NCBI GenBank assembly: GCA_001969505.1
Contig: LSSK01000797.1
Coordinates: 1-44,727, forward strand
Reading direction: 5' to 3'
Length of the DNA: 44,727 bases
Source of the DNA: Zancudomyces culisetae
Taxonomy: Eukaryota > Kickxellomycota > Harpellomycetes > Harpellales > Legeriomycetaceae
The translations under genes were made by a program, and so were the position numbers. Positions 1-9,739 of this stretch are shown here, piece by piece (the first letter of the stretch is position 1; every line of letters begins with the position of its first letter). The notes below the pieces were generated by a model. It was not told the DNA's origin and made no database searches. It saw only the letters and a program-made list of their open reading frames with translations.

Positions 1-6
1 CTGTTG

Positions 7-1413
7 ATGTCTGTGGGAGCTTCTTCTACCATTCCAAACAACTCGGGTCTCAGGCCTTCTGATTTTTGGGGCACCGACACGCCCTACGACTCTTCTACAA
101 CCCTGCCTCTTTCCTCTGCCAAGAAGACTCCGATTGTCAATTCAAATGTTACCACAACTTCTGTTCGATCCACTGGAAGCAACCGCCAACTCTACAAATC
201 GCATCAACCTTATGACTTTAGTTCTTTGACTACTCCAAATTCTATACGCTACTCTAATACTCGTGGTAGTAGTGATCCTCGCAACTACTACCATAGAAAG
301 AGTGCTGAACCTCCCAATCCTTCGTTTACCTATCCTACCACTACCCCTGCTGCCATTCATTCTTCTGCTCACAGTTCCAACACTTCCAGTGCCACCAGCA
401 CCAAGAGCATTCCTCTTTCCTCCAAACCCCTTACCGACCCAAAAGAAAACCGCCGCCTGTTTTATCCCCCAAACCACTCCCACCTTCGTACCTCTTCTTC
501 TTCCTCGCAATCCCTCTCCACCCTCAATTCTATCCGTGCCTTAGTCAGCGACCTGGACCTCGAATTTAGATCCGAATTGAATTCCAAAAACGACCAAATC
601 AAGGCCCTGAAAGACCAGCTCGACTCTCTCAATGCCCAGCTGGCTGACCAGAGAGATGTGTTTAGGAAGCACGCTGACTCTCTTGTACTGGTTGACCAAA
701 TGAAGCAGCAAGTCGCTTCCCTCGAGTTCCAGTTGGACCAGATCAAATCCTTTGACCCATCCCTTTCTTCACCCCATTCCCATGAATTTTTTTCTTGTCT
801 CAACTCGCTTCTCAACACGAATTCGAATAATGTTCATGACTTGCTTGAAATGCTGACTGTACCTAATATTCTGGCCAGTAAGAACAGTCCTTCCGCAGGT
901 GATTATCATCGGATTATTGAAAATCTATCCAATCTCGTCTCGCTTGTTGTCAAAGACAATGTACAAATGAAGGACTCGCTGTCACTTCTTCAACTGAACA
1001 GACAGAATCTAAACCAAGCACTGAAAATATGTTTAGACGAAAAGTACATCGAAGATGGTACTGGCAATGCACAGCTTGATGACAGCCAAGCAAACGGAGT
1101 GGGGAGTCCAAAAAACATTTCTACAAGCAGGAATGGTCAGTCAAACTCTGGAAACGCAAACGCAAACGCAAACGCAAACGCATTTGCATCCAAGTCATCA
1201 GAGCGCTGGCTCGAGAAGCTTGATCAACTTGTATCTTCTTTTGTTAGTAGTAATACAAGCGATGCCAATGTCGGTACCAATCCTGCTACTATTAATAATG
1301 CTATTGAGCAGGATAATACTTCTAATGATAATGATGATATTGGTACAAACTCTGCATCTCGGAAAAAGTTGAAGAGTGCACTTGTCAATTTGGTAAATAT
1401 AATAGATAGCTGA
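7..1413 (+). CDS. Unrecognised Ser/Thr/Asn-rich coiled-coil protein, possibly 5'-partial
   Basis: An open frame of 468 codons runs from the ATG at 7 to a TGA at 1411-1413. I do not recognise a family. The first 170 or so residues are Ser/Thr/Pro/Asn-rich and probably disordered. Residues about 175-250 carry a coiled coil with heptad-like Leu spacing (for example IKALKDQLDSLNAQLADQ). A predicted helical middle part follows, then a short Asn-Ala repeat encoded by tandem copies of CGCAAA (about 1155-1180), and a basic, helical C-terminus. Such a layout is common in spindle-pole, polarity or trafficking scaffolds, but that is only a resemblance. The start lies seven bases from the window edge, so the real N-terminus may be further upstream. 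The codons look normal and a coding run this long is unlikely by chance. Confidence 0.75.
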   Translation: MSVGASSTIPNNSGLRPSDFWGTDTPYDSSTTLPLSSAKKTPIVNSNVTTTSVRSTGSNRQLYKSHQPYDFSSLTTPNSIRYSNTRGSSDPRNYYHRKSAEPPNPSFTYPTTTPAAIHSSAHSSNTSSATSTKSIPLSSKPLTDPKENRRLFYPPNHSHLRTSSSSSQSLSTLNSIRALVSDLDLEFRSELNSKNDQIKALKDQLDSLNAQLADQRDVFRKHADSLVLVDQMKQQVASLEFQLDQIKSFDPSLSSPHSHEFFSCLNSLLNTNSNNVHDLLEMLTVPNILASKNSPSAGDYHRIIENLSNLVSLVVKDNVQMKDSLSLLQLNRQNLNQALKICLDEKYIEDGTGNAQLDDSQANGVGSPKNISTSRNGQSNSGNANANANANAFASKSSERWLEKLDQLVSSFVSSNTSDANVGTNPATINNAIEQDNTSNDNDDIGTNSASRKKLKSALVNLVNIIDS

Positions 1414-2133
1414 GTGGAAGGAAGGGGAAAAGAAAAAGAAAAAGAAAAAGAAAACTACAATAGTAAATAAGAAACATTGAGCATAAATTATCAATTAAAC
1501 TTTTCATTCCATCTAGCCTGGAGAGGGGAGGGGGGGGGAGAAGTGTTTATTACACTTGTTTTTTAATATGATATAGCCTAGTATAGTACATTGATAAACC
1601 GAGTAAAAATAAATATATCTTTATTTATTCTGATATTTTTTCATTATACCACATTTTGGTAATACTATCAAGAATAAAAAAGTAACTATATCAGTTTACC
1701 AAAAGGTCATGTAATAATTATGCTGCAATGTATATGTATATTTTCTTCAATGGATGTCTCCAAGTTATTGGTCTAATCGATCCCTATATTTTTTTTGATG
1801 ATTTTGAATCGAAAATTTCAAACTTTTTTCTTTTATTTTTTCTTGCATTCAATTTAAAGAAAAAAAAATTTTTTTTTTTACCAATAATACTAATTAGAGC
1901 AAAAGAGTTTAAAGAGCAAAAAAAAATAAATCGTATATATTTGAATGAAAATTTTTTTTTATATTCCAAATTTCATTTATAAACTTGCAATTATACAGTA
2001 AGAGAATAGAGTGGAATCAAGTGTAGAATTTAAAAAAGGGGAAAAGGATACAATCGATATTTGCTAAACGTGTAATATTAATTTGGTTTACAAGGGATTA
2101 ACAAAGAAAAAGACATAAGAAAAAGATAGAAAA
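1414..2133. other. Intergenic, AT-rich, between the coiled-coil gene and NOP53
   Basis: This 720 bp stretch has no convincing gene. It begins with an AAAAAG tandem run (about 1429-1452) just after the stop codon, followed by a G-rich patch near 1520-1540 and a very AT-rich part with long T and A runs (1790-1975). Short open frames here are made of Phe/Lys/Asn codons from those homopolymers and are not believable proteins. The last 100 bp, A/G-rich with AAAGA-like words, is the probable leader of NOP53. Confidence 0.6.
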
Positions 2134-3760
2134 ATGGAGAATTCGAAAAATAACAGTACAACGGTGCGGACAAAGAGGGACCGTACAAAAAACAGTAGAA
2201 AGAGCAAGAGTGCCTGGCGAAAGAATATTGATTTAAACCAGGTACAAAGTGGGTTAGAACAAGTTCTTGAAGAAAAGATTAAAGGGTAAGTTGTGATTTA
2301 ATTGAAGTTATTGGATCCAAGTCATACCTTTTGACATATATATTTAAAATATGCATTTTTAATTTTAATATAGAGGTGCGGTTATTCAAGATCAAGCCAA
2401 TGAGCAACTCTTTCAAATCGACACGCTGCCTAACGCCAAGGTTACTGTATCCAAGAAACACAAAAAACTCAAGTTGGACGAACTATTAGAAAACAAGAGT
2501 AAAATTATGGTACCAGGAAAATCCACAACAGAAACAATACCATCGGGGGTTAAGGGTAACAAGGTGAATAGAATTGAGAGGGCTCAATTGATGAAGATGG
2601 CCGGTCTTAAGCGAAAGTTGTCACCTCTTGATAGTATTTTGGCAAAGAGTGCAGATATTAAAGATCAGAGAAAAAAGAGCAAGTCGATGAAAAAAAAGAA
2701 GTTTTATGATTTGTGGAGTAGTTCAGGTAACTATTTAATTAAACAACTAGATACAATATATTTTAAAAGATGTAAGAATGTATAAAAATATAAATGTTAA
2801 TTTGTAGAAAACAACAACGATAAATTGCCAGAAAAGAACAAGAAAAGCTCACAATCTTTGATTGAAAACAAAAAACTCGATACAACCGCAATTGTGATGC
2901 CTGAGCCTGGCATGTCATACCGTCCGGTAGAACAGGATCGACAAGATATGATGATGCGCGTGGCAAGTGGTATCCAGGCAATGATTGATCGCGAGAAGAA
3001 GAGTGCTTTGAAGGCAGGATCATTTAAGGGATACAAGAAAGATGATGACGTTAGAGAACGTGCAAATGTGATAATTTCTGAACAATTTGAACAAAACGAT
3101 CAAGAAGAAGAAGAGGAAGAAAAGAAGGAAAAAGAAAAAAAGGAAGAAAAAGCTGATGAAGAAAAAGAAGAAAAGAGTGGTAGCGAAGGTGAAAGTGAAA
3201 ATGATAGCGATGATACATTAGCCAACAAGGATTCCAACGAAAAGAACAATACCATAAATAATAAACAGTTAAAGAAAAAGTTGGCAAAAGCCCAAAAACG
3301 GCGTCAAAAGGAATTGGCAAAGAAAAACTCACAACTCAACAAGACCAAAACCAAACAACAGTTCAAAAACCTTAACCAGTTGGTAAGCCTTGTAGATGCC
3401 AAACTGCAAGCACGTGAAGAATCATCCAAATTGCTTGCCCAACTCAACGACCACAATGCCAAGCAACCTAAAAGAAAGTTGGGCAAATATAAAATTAAAG
3501 AACACTATTATAATGTAAATATGAATAACGATATCAATACTACTACTACCACTACTACTACTACAGATTCTGCTTCTGGTTCTGTTTCTGCATCTTCATC
3601 ATTGTTGTTGAATGTCAAGAGTAGTACTGCTGATTTGTTGGAGGACTCCTTTGCCAATTTACAGCGAAGAAACTTGATTGAGCCTAGAGTTCCTGTGATA
3701 CCTTCTAGGAGATATACCGTTAAATATACAGAGAAATGGAGTTATAAAGATTTCAAATAG
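2134..3760 (+). CDS. NOP53: Ribosome biogenesis factor Nop53 (GLTSCR2/PICT1 family), 3 exons
   Basis: Exons 2134-2285, 2374-2726 and 2808-3760 join in phase to give 485 residues (yeast Nop53 is 455). Residues 21-32 read SRKSKSAWRKNI, the hallmark N-terminal motif of the family. Residues 63-67 read LFQID, which fits the arch-interacting motif (LFxxD) by which Nop53 recruits the helicase Mtr4 and the nuclear exosome to pre-60S particles for 7S pre-rRNA trimming. A very acidic/basic charged stretch (Glu/Lys-rich) follows in the middle, and the C-terminus has the conserved QRRNLIEPR segment. The protein should act in the nucleolus and nucleoplasm on late 60S precursors. Introns are 88 and 81 nt with donors GTAAGT and GTAACT. 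A Thr run (ACT repeats, about 3538-3565) is a local oddity. Family assignment is firm. Confidence 0.93.
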
Positions 3761-4397
3761 ATTAAATAAATACTACTGCGCACTATATATCGCTTTATTA
3801 TATTACATTTTACTTTATAAAACATACACCTTTATATATTATAGATATATATATATATATATATGTTGCTTTTTTTATATATAAAAAGTGGGTTCACTGT
3901 TGAAGTAATGAGAGAAAGTGTGTGTATGTGTGTGTGTGTATAATGGGGTTGGTTCAAGAGATGATTTGATTAGGTTTGGCTTAATTTGATGAAATTTGAT
4001 TTGCTGGATTCTATAAATATTTACGTAGTCCATTTCTTTTTTTGTGCACCAATTTTTGAAATGCTTCATAAACAGGCACCACCAAATGAAATATCAAAAA
4101 AAAAAAAAGAAAAAAAAGATTTGTGTGTGGGTTTTGTGTGTGGGTTTTGTGAGTGTAAATCTGTGTGTAGGTAATTAAGTTTATTAATTAACCAATAACA
4201 TTACAATTTTTTTATATTCCGCTATATTATGTTATTATGTTTTTTTCCAGTTTTCCTTACTTTTCAAATATAAAGTTTATATAGTAAAAAGGGAAATATA
4301 GGAATGGATTGATTATATAATTATTATATAGCAAGTTTTACCACAATATTACATTATATAAAAATAAAGATAAAGATAAAGACCAAGAATATTGAAA
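3761..4397. repeat. Intergenic with AT and GT microsatellites
   Basis: A 637 bp gap without a gene. It holds an (AT)n run at about 3845-3864, a TG-rich run at about 3919-3940, an A-rich tract at 4096-4120, and two copies of a 13 bp unit TTGTGTGTGGGTT at about 4122-4148. Just before SEC10 there is a six-base AAAGAT tandem (about 4364-4381). The GT-rich unit resembles yeast telomeric or Rap1-type sequence only superficially. Confidence 0.6.
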
Positions 4398-7300
4398 ATG
4401 GCAGGGATAAATCCACTTCGAGAGCTTGGAGGGATAGAGAGTCTGATAGAGGACGAATTTGAGCCGGATGAATTTATTGAAAAAGTCACGCAAAAGCTTA
4501 TTGAAACCAGTAGAAAGACTAAAGGGTCGGTAAATTCCAAGCCATATATAAGATTATTTGAGTACCTGAATGAAAGTCTACAAAACATGAAAAGCGAGCT
4601 GGATCGCGATATCAAAGTGTTGAATCGGGAGGTGGAAAAGCGGGAAGCAGAGCATAAGAAGCGAATGTGGAAGGTGCGGATGGCTACACGAGCAGTACGG
4701 GTGAATTTTGATAAGCTGGAAAACCACATTGTTACAGAGGTCGGTGGGCATATAGTGCGAATTGGAGAGCAACTGGATGCAGTTGGGCGAGAAAAGGATC
4801 GGTGTGAAAGTATCAAGGAGTTATTGGAGTACTTTTCACGAATAAATGAGGGGGATATGAAGGGATTAGACGAGCTTATACAAGAAGGACCGAGCGGACA
4901 AGTGCAAGCGGCTACTATTTTGCGGCGACTTAATGTGATTATGATAGATACAGAATATTCCGAGCTTAGTAGTACAACGGCCAAGAGGAGCGTAGAAAAG
5001 TATTCTGAAGCATTTGAAAAAAAGATGCTGGAGGACTTCGAAACAGCGTATCGTGACAATGATGTTAGAAAAATGCGATTGTGTGCCAGAACATTGTTTG
5101 CATTTAATGGAGGGATGTCGGTTGCCAAGGCGTATATTAACCAACATCCATTTTTTTTGGAAACATTAATGGGAAGTGGGGGAATTGGAGGAATTGGAAT
5201 GAGTGGAGTAGGACCAGGAGTGGGTGCAGGAGTAGGGGATCCAAATTCTGCTAAAAGAGACGATGGGACACCGGATAGTACAGAGACACCAAACTCAAAT
5301 ATAATTGGTACACCGGCAAAGGCCGACCCAGTACTTGAACATTTATTCAAAGACATTCGTGAGATGGTACAACGAGACTGGGGAGTGATTTCACGCGTGT
5401 TTCCCAATCCAGTATACATCATGCAAATGCTGCTCAAAAGAGTCTTTGAACAATCAGTCCAAAGTTACCTAGACGAACTCTTATCACGTGCCGAAAAGAG
5501 TTCACAACTTGCGTTTTTGCGGTCGTTGTGTTCGTCACATGCAGCAGCCAAGAATCTGATTGGCCAACTCAAGGAATACGACATAAATGTCATTACCCCA
5601 ACAATGCTGGTGGTTGAGGCGGCGAGTAATGTAGCAGGAGGAGCAGATTTGGATCCCAGCGAGTTGATTGAGTCGACAGGACTGGTTATTGAGGACGGCC
5701 AAATTATTTATCGCAATGCAGCGAGTATGCATCGGCGAAGTGTGGTGGATGTACTTGGTGGTAACCGAAAGGAATCAATAGCCGATGGATTGGCGAGATA
5801 CCGTCGCGAATTGGTCAACAGTTCAATAGCTTCCATGTCGGTACCAGCAGATGGTAGCAATGGCTATGGAAGTAGTGCTGTTTCTGGTGGTGGTAGTGAT
5901 ATCAGCAATGACCCTACTCATTCCGATGTTAAAGAAATGGTTCTTGCTTTAGCATCAATGATGAGTGGTGCCAGACGTGCCAATGATTTGTTTGAATTTG
6001 GCGATACTTCAAAGGATAATTCTGATACTTCAAATACTAACAACACAAACACCAACACCAACACAAACACCAATACCAACACCGGTGCCACATCAGCCGC
6101 TGCAAATGGTTCTAAACAATCCAATACTACAGCCCTGACTCAAAATATCAATGAAAACACGTCTTCTGTTACTGGAGTTTCCAATGGTTTGTTGTTTAGC
6201 ACTTTGGATCGTTGTGGCGACGATTTATTTTCTGGTTATTTGACTGGTGAAAAATATATTTGTTTGGAGCGTGCTCATCTCAAATCTGCTTTTACTCTAC
6301 TGATTACTCCCTTTATTCATGGTCGAAACGAAAGAAAAAAGACGTCTCTTTCTCTTAAGCCATACAACCTGTTTCCACAAACCTCTTCCTCTTTTTCTTC
6401 TGCTTCTTCTGCCTCCTCTCCTCCCAATTCTTCCAACAACTCTACTTCTTCTCCTGCAAACACCAACGTCTTTTTCAATATCTTTGGCACAAAAGAAGCA
6501 AAAGAAGTGAAAGACTCGGTTGATATTGCCGATCGTAGTTTGTACCAACTTAATATCGATATTGTCGTCAATATCTTGCAAGTTCATGCGGAATCAATTG
6601 CCCGTTGTATTGAATTATCTAAACCCGTTGAAGTTCCTTCAATTGCTGCCTCCTTATTTAAATCTTTACTGGATTTCTTGGACTCCGATTATTTATCTCC
6701 TGGTCTTTCCGACTCCACAAAACAGGTTGATTCCTTATCTTCTTCCAATTTCAACCAACAAATTGCCGCCTCTCCACAACAACTACTTTTGCCTCCCGAT
6801 TTACCTCTTCTCAACTCCTTCTCTGTTGTTTCCAATGCTGCTGCTCTTGTCCATTTACACCATTCTGATATTATTGTTCCTCTTATCAATTTTTCTCATC
6901 ATTTAATGGCCGAGGTTGTTGCTGCAAAGAACACCTTCATTAACCAACTTGAGCAGCTTTGCAATCGCTTTGTCAATAGCCTGGTAGTCTTGGTACGCAA
7001 ACATCTTGCCTTTTTACTTTCTAAACAAAAGAAATCGGATTTCCGTCCAACCGACGAATCCTCAACAAACGATTCAATGGTTCCTGATACCGATAAGACT
7101 TCTGTCAGCTATCTAATGCTTCATGGCACTGAGGTTTGTAATCATATTACCAGATACCTTGCTCTTTTACACCAAAATCTTACTTCTATGCCCCAAACTA
7201 TTCCCGACCCCAAAAACAGATCCCGTATTCTTACCCAGATTTCAAATGATTTTTACGGTCTCTTGCTTGCCCATTTCAAAAAGTTTACTGTCTCTTATAG

Positions 7301-7778
7301 TGGCGGTCTTGTTGTCACCAAGGATATTTCCAAATACATTGAAACCGTTTCTGCGTTTGGTCTTGATCCTGTTACAAAACAATTCCAGTCCCTCCAAATT
7401 CTTGGAAAGATCTTTAGTGTTCCCATGAAGAACTCTTTAAAATCTCTAATCGAAGCTGATGATATTTTGGGTTCTTTATCTCCAAATTATAACTCCAAAT
7501 CAAAATCAACTTCCAACGCCGAATCTACCACTACCAACGCCACTTCTACTACCTTATCCGCTGACTTTACTGGTGCTACCACATCTAGTGGCAGTAGTAG
7601 TGCTCATGCTAGTAAAAGGAGTTTATTGATGGCATTTAATTTTGATGATCGAAAAAGTATTGAACCATACCTCAAAATGCGTGAAGATTATTATTCATCC
7701 AGTGGTGGTAATAATTCTGGATCTTCTACACTTGGTGGTGGTATAGGTGCTGGTAACTTTTATTCTTTAGGATTTTAG
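4398..7778 (+). CDS. SEC10: Exocyst complex component Sec10 (EXOC5 family)
   Basis: A single exon of 1126 codons. The N-terminal third (EFEPDEFIEKVTQKLIE, then a long charged coiled coil at about residues 40-150, then a block with EYFSRINEGD) matches the Sec10 N-terminal coiled-coil region. The segment with RTLFAFNGGMSVAKAYI and HPFFL (about residues 235-260) fits the CorEx/CATCHR-like rods of EXOC5. Sec10 is one of eight exocyst subunits that tether secretory vesicles to the plasma membrane at sites of polarised growth. The protein is about 250 residues longer than yeast Sec10 because of low-complexity insertions: Gly-rich near 265, Asn-Thr repeats near 550-570, Ser-rich near 660-690, and a Ser/Thr/Gly-rich tail. 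The start at 4398 is the first ATG after an A-rich leader. Assignment rests on remembered family motifs and length. Confidence 0.85.
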   Translation: MAGINPLRELGGIESLIEDEFEPDEFIEKVTQKLIETSRKTKGSVNSKPYIRLFEYLNESLQNMKSELDRDIKVLNREVEKREAEHKKRMWKVRMATRAVRVNFDKLENHIVTEVGGHIVRIGEQLDAVGREKDRCESIKELLEYFSRINEGDMKGLDELIQEGPSGQVQAATILRRLNVIMIDTEYSELSSTTAKRSVEKYSEAFEKKMLEDFETAYRDNDVRKMRLCARTLFAFNGGMSVAKAYINQHPFFLETLMGSGGIGGIGMSGVGPGVGAGVGDPNSAKRDDGTPDSTETPNSNIIGTPAKADPVLEHLFKDIREMVQRDWGVISRVFPNPVYIMQMLLKRVFEQSVQSYLDELLSRAEKSSQLAFLRSLCSSHAAAKNLIGQLKEYDINVITPTMLVVEAASNVAGGADLDPSELIESTGLVIEDGQIIYRNAASMHRRSVVDVLGGNRKESIADGLARYRRELVNSSIASMSVPADGSNGYGSSAVSGGGSDISNDPTHSDVKEMVLALASMMSGARRANDLFEFGDTSKDNSDTSNTNNTNTNTNTNTNTNTGATSAAANGSKQSNTTALTQNINENTSSVTGVSNGLLFSTLDRCGDDLFSGYLTGEKYICLERAHLKSAFTLLITPFIHGRNERKKTSLSLKPYNLFPQTSSSFSSASSASSPPNSSNNSTSSPANTNVFFNIFGTKEAKEVKDSVDIADRSLYQLNIDIVVNILQVHAESIARCIELSKPVEVPSIAASLFKSLLDFLDSDYLSPGLSDSTKQVDSLSSSNFNQQIAASPQQLLLPPDLPLLNSFSVVSNAAALVHLHHSDIIVPLINFSHHLMAEVVAAKNTFINQLEQLCNRFVNSLVVLVRKHLAFLLSKQKKSDFRPTDESSTNDSMVPDTDKTSVSYLMLHGTEVCNHITRYLALLHQNLTSMPQTIPDPKNRSRILTQISNDFYGLLLAHFKKFTVSYSGGLVVTKDISKYIETVSAFGLDPVTKQFQSLQILGKIFSVPMKNSLKSLIEADDILGSLSPNYNSKSKSTSNAESTTTNATSTTLSADFTGATTSSGSSSAHASKRSLLMAFNFDDRKSIEPYLKMREDYYSSSGGNNSGSSTLGGGIGAGNFYSLGF

Positions 7779-8926
7779 ATTATTTTATTATTTTTTCTTG
7801 TTCATTTCTTGCCAAAAAAAAAAAAAGTATTTTGAATATACAATAAGCAATTAAAAATCAATTTGGCTGTTAGAATAACAACTCAATATTACTATTGTAC
7901 CAGTTAAATTCTTTAGTAGATTATGGTTTGGTTTTGTCATTATTATATTGAATTCCGTTAATGTTTTTGCATTTGCAACTCTTTTTTAGAATGCTAGCAT
8001 TAATGAATGGCCTTCGAGTTATTTTTTTGATAATAATAATAATAATATATTAAAATCAATCAAAGCTTGTCAATGAATATTTCTCATTTGGAGTGAGAAT
8101 AATGATAATGGAAATGATTGTAGATTAACTTTGTATTTTGCAAAAGTTTCTCCAGTTTTTTTATTTATATTTTTTTTTGGTTGTGTTGTTTTGGTATTAA
8201 AAGTGGGATATCAGTTTTAATCATTTAATAAATACAATTTCCGAGTCACTTTTTTTTTTGGATTGATTCATTCTAACTGTTGATTTATGTTAAACCTTAA
8301 TAGCAAACCAATAGTTCAAATTTTCTGGTTTTTTATTTCCTTTGTTTAGCTCAGTTATGTTTGGTTTTGTGTGTGTGTGTGTGTGGGGTGTATTGTTTTA
8401 ACCCCACCATAAAACATTTACTTTTTATTTTATTTTATTGTATTTTTTTTTTGGAAAAGTATAATCATATTTTTCCTTCTTTTAATCTAATAATTCAATC
8501 ACCAATCAATATTGGAACCAAACATGTTTTTAAGTCATAAACAGATACAAAAACCATCCTTTGAGTTAGTACTGATCTCTTTCTATCTCCCCATTTTTCC
8601 GAAAACAATAAAGAAAAATAGAGGAACGGTTTTAGCATGTTTTTTTTTTAAAAAAATACCAAAATACCATGTTTTGAATGATTGAAATATATTGTTTCAA
8701 GCTTTTAATACTTGCGCTGTTAAAAGTAATAGCAATATAAATCACTTGAATTAGTGGTAAATAATCTAGTTGTAGAAAATAAAAAGTATATAAACCACAT
8801 TATCCCCCCCCTCCCCCTCCCCTTCCTTCTATTCATTATAACTCATCGCCTTTTCCTTGCATATCGTATCGATTCTGCACAAGTTGTTTATAATAAAAGT
8901 TACTCAAGTAAAATAAATTAGCAATC
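7779..8926. other. Intergenic, promoter side of a small secreted-protein gene
   Basis: A 1148 bp gap with no gene. It contains an (AAT)n run (about 8031-8050), a (GT)n run followed by GGGG (about 8369-8389), several T runs and, near its end, the promoter elements of the next gene listed separately. I see no RNA gene and no transposon remnants. Confidence 0.6.
8787..8823 (+). promoter_or_regulatory. TATA box and CCCCT tract upstream of the small secreted-protein gene
   Basis: TATATAAA at 8787-8794 lies 133 bp before the ATG at 8927. It is followed by a C-rich tract (about 8804-8823) containing several CCCCT words, which equal the yeast stress-response element core. The TATA placement is good for an inducible gene. 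The CCCCT words may be only low-complexity sequence. Confidence 0.5.
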
Positions 8927-9361
8927 ATGTTTGGCATTTCACGTTTTCTTACAGGAAATAGCTCTGCTCTTTTGGTAATGACCCTCGCCATATCATCCAT
9001 TATGATAATGAGCTCACATCAAGGTGTACTAGTCAATGCGGAAACAGCAGCGGCAGCAGCAGCAGCAGAGGACAAGCATGATGATGGAGCAAAACAAATA
9101 GGCCGTGGTAGATTTGACAGATGGGACCAACAAGGGTTTGTAGCCTTTGGTCGTCCCTGGGTATGGAATTCTGCACCTGAAACTATTTTCATCAACACAT
9201 TAAGATTCCGCCCAGTCCAATACGAAGGTTTGCGCTTCCAATTTTTGTATACCTATTTCCCTACCTTCCGTTCATCTTGGGATTCCGATGTCTTGTTCCG
9301 CCGTCGTTGGGATTCCGAGCCTAGATTCCGCAGAACTTGGTTCAACAATTACCCATGGTAA
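8927..9361 (+). CDS. Small secreted cationic protein with a 10-residue Trp/Phe/Arg repeat
   Basis: The frame encodes 144 residues. Residues 1-39 look like a signal peptide: a short polar start, a hydrophobic core with LLVMTLAISSIMIM, and a probable cut after VNA. An Ala run of seven and an acidic linker follow. The mature part is rich in Arg, Trp, Phe and Tyr, with no Cys. Its C-terminal end is a repeat with period ten: Trp at 118, 128 and 138, each starting WDS[DE] and followed by FRR, with a weaker copy (FRSS) before the first Trp. I recognise no family. The strong TATA box and the signal peptide suggest a regulated secreted or cell-wall protein. A membrane-active or carbohydrate-binding role is possible but not shown. 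Confidence 0.75.
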   Translation: MFGISRFLTGNSSALLVMTLAISSIMIMSSHQGVLVNAETAAAAAAAEDKHDDGAKQIGRGRFDRWDQQGFVAFGRPWVWNSAPETIFINTLRFRPVQYEGLRFQFLYTYFPTFRSSWDSDVLFRRRWDSEPRFRRTWFNNYPW

Positions 9362-9739
9362 TCACATAGCAGCTTTTATTTTCGTTTTTTTTTTGTATTT
9401 TGCATTTGTGTGTGTTTGTGTGTTTTTAGCCTCCACATCACATCACACCACAACCTCTCTCCCCTCCAAAAAAAAATAAAGCGGTTTAATCAAAAATCAA
9501 ATTATATCACATTACAAGTCTTTTCACTATTTCACTATTTCACTATTTCACTATTTCACTTTTTCTCCTTTTCTCCTTTTCTCCTTTTTCTCTCATTTAC
9601 ACAATAACTGATACACTTCCCCCTCCTTTCGCCCCATTTTCATTTCGACATTTATTGTGTACGATTTATATTATTTTACATTATATTATATTGCAACTAA
9701 CCAAAAAGAAACATTGATATTTATATAATATTCTCTTGT
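9362..9739. repeat. Convergent gap with 8-bp tandem repeats
   Basis: A 378 bp gap between two genes that point toward each other, so it should hold both 3' ends. It contains about four copies of TTTCACTA (about 9523-9560) followed directly by three copies of an eight-base unit like TTTTCTCC (about 9560-9590). The TATATTATA-like AT stretch near 9668-9695 could serve as polyadenylation signal on either strand. Confidence 0.6.

Noticed and set aside
142-510. Minus-strand and alternate-frame openings within the coiled-coil gene
   Set aside because: Shadows of a Ser/Pro-rich coding frame; composition is a mirror of that frame.
4349-5437. A 362-codon minus-strand frame opposite SEC10
   Set aside because: It mirrors the codon structure of SEC10, is Ser/Ile-rich with no motifs, and starts inside the SEC10 coding exon.
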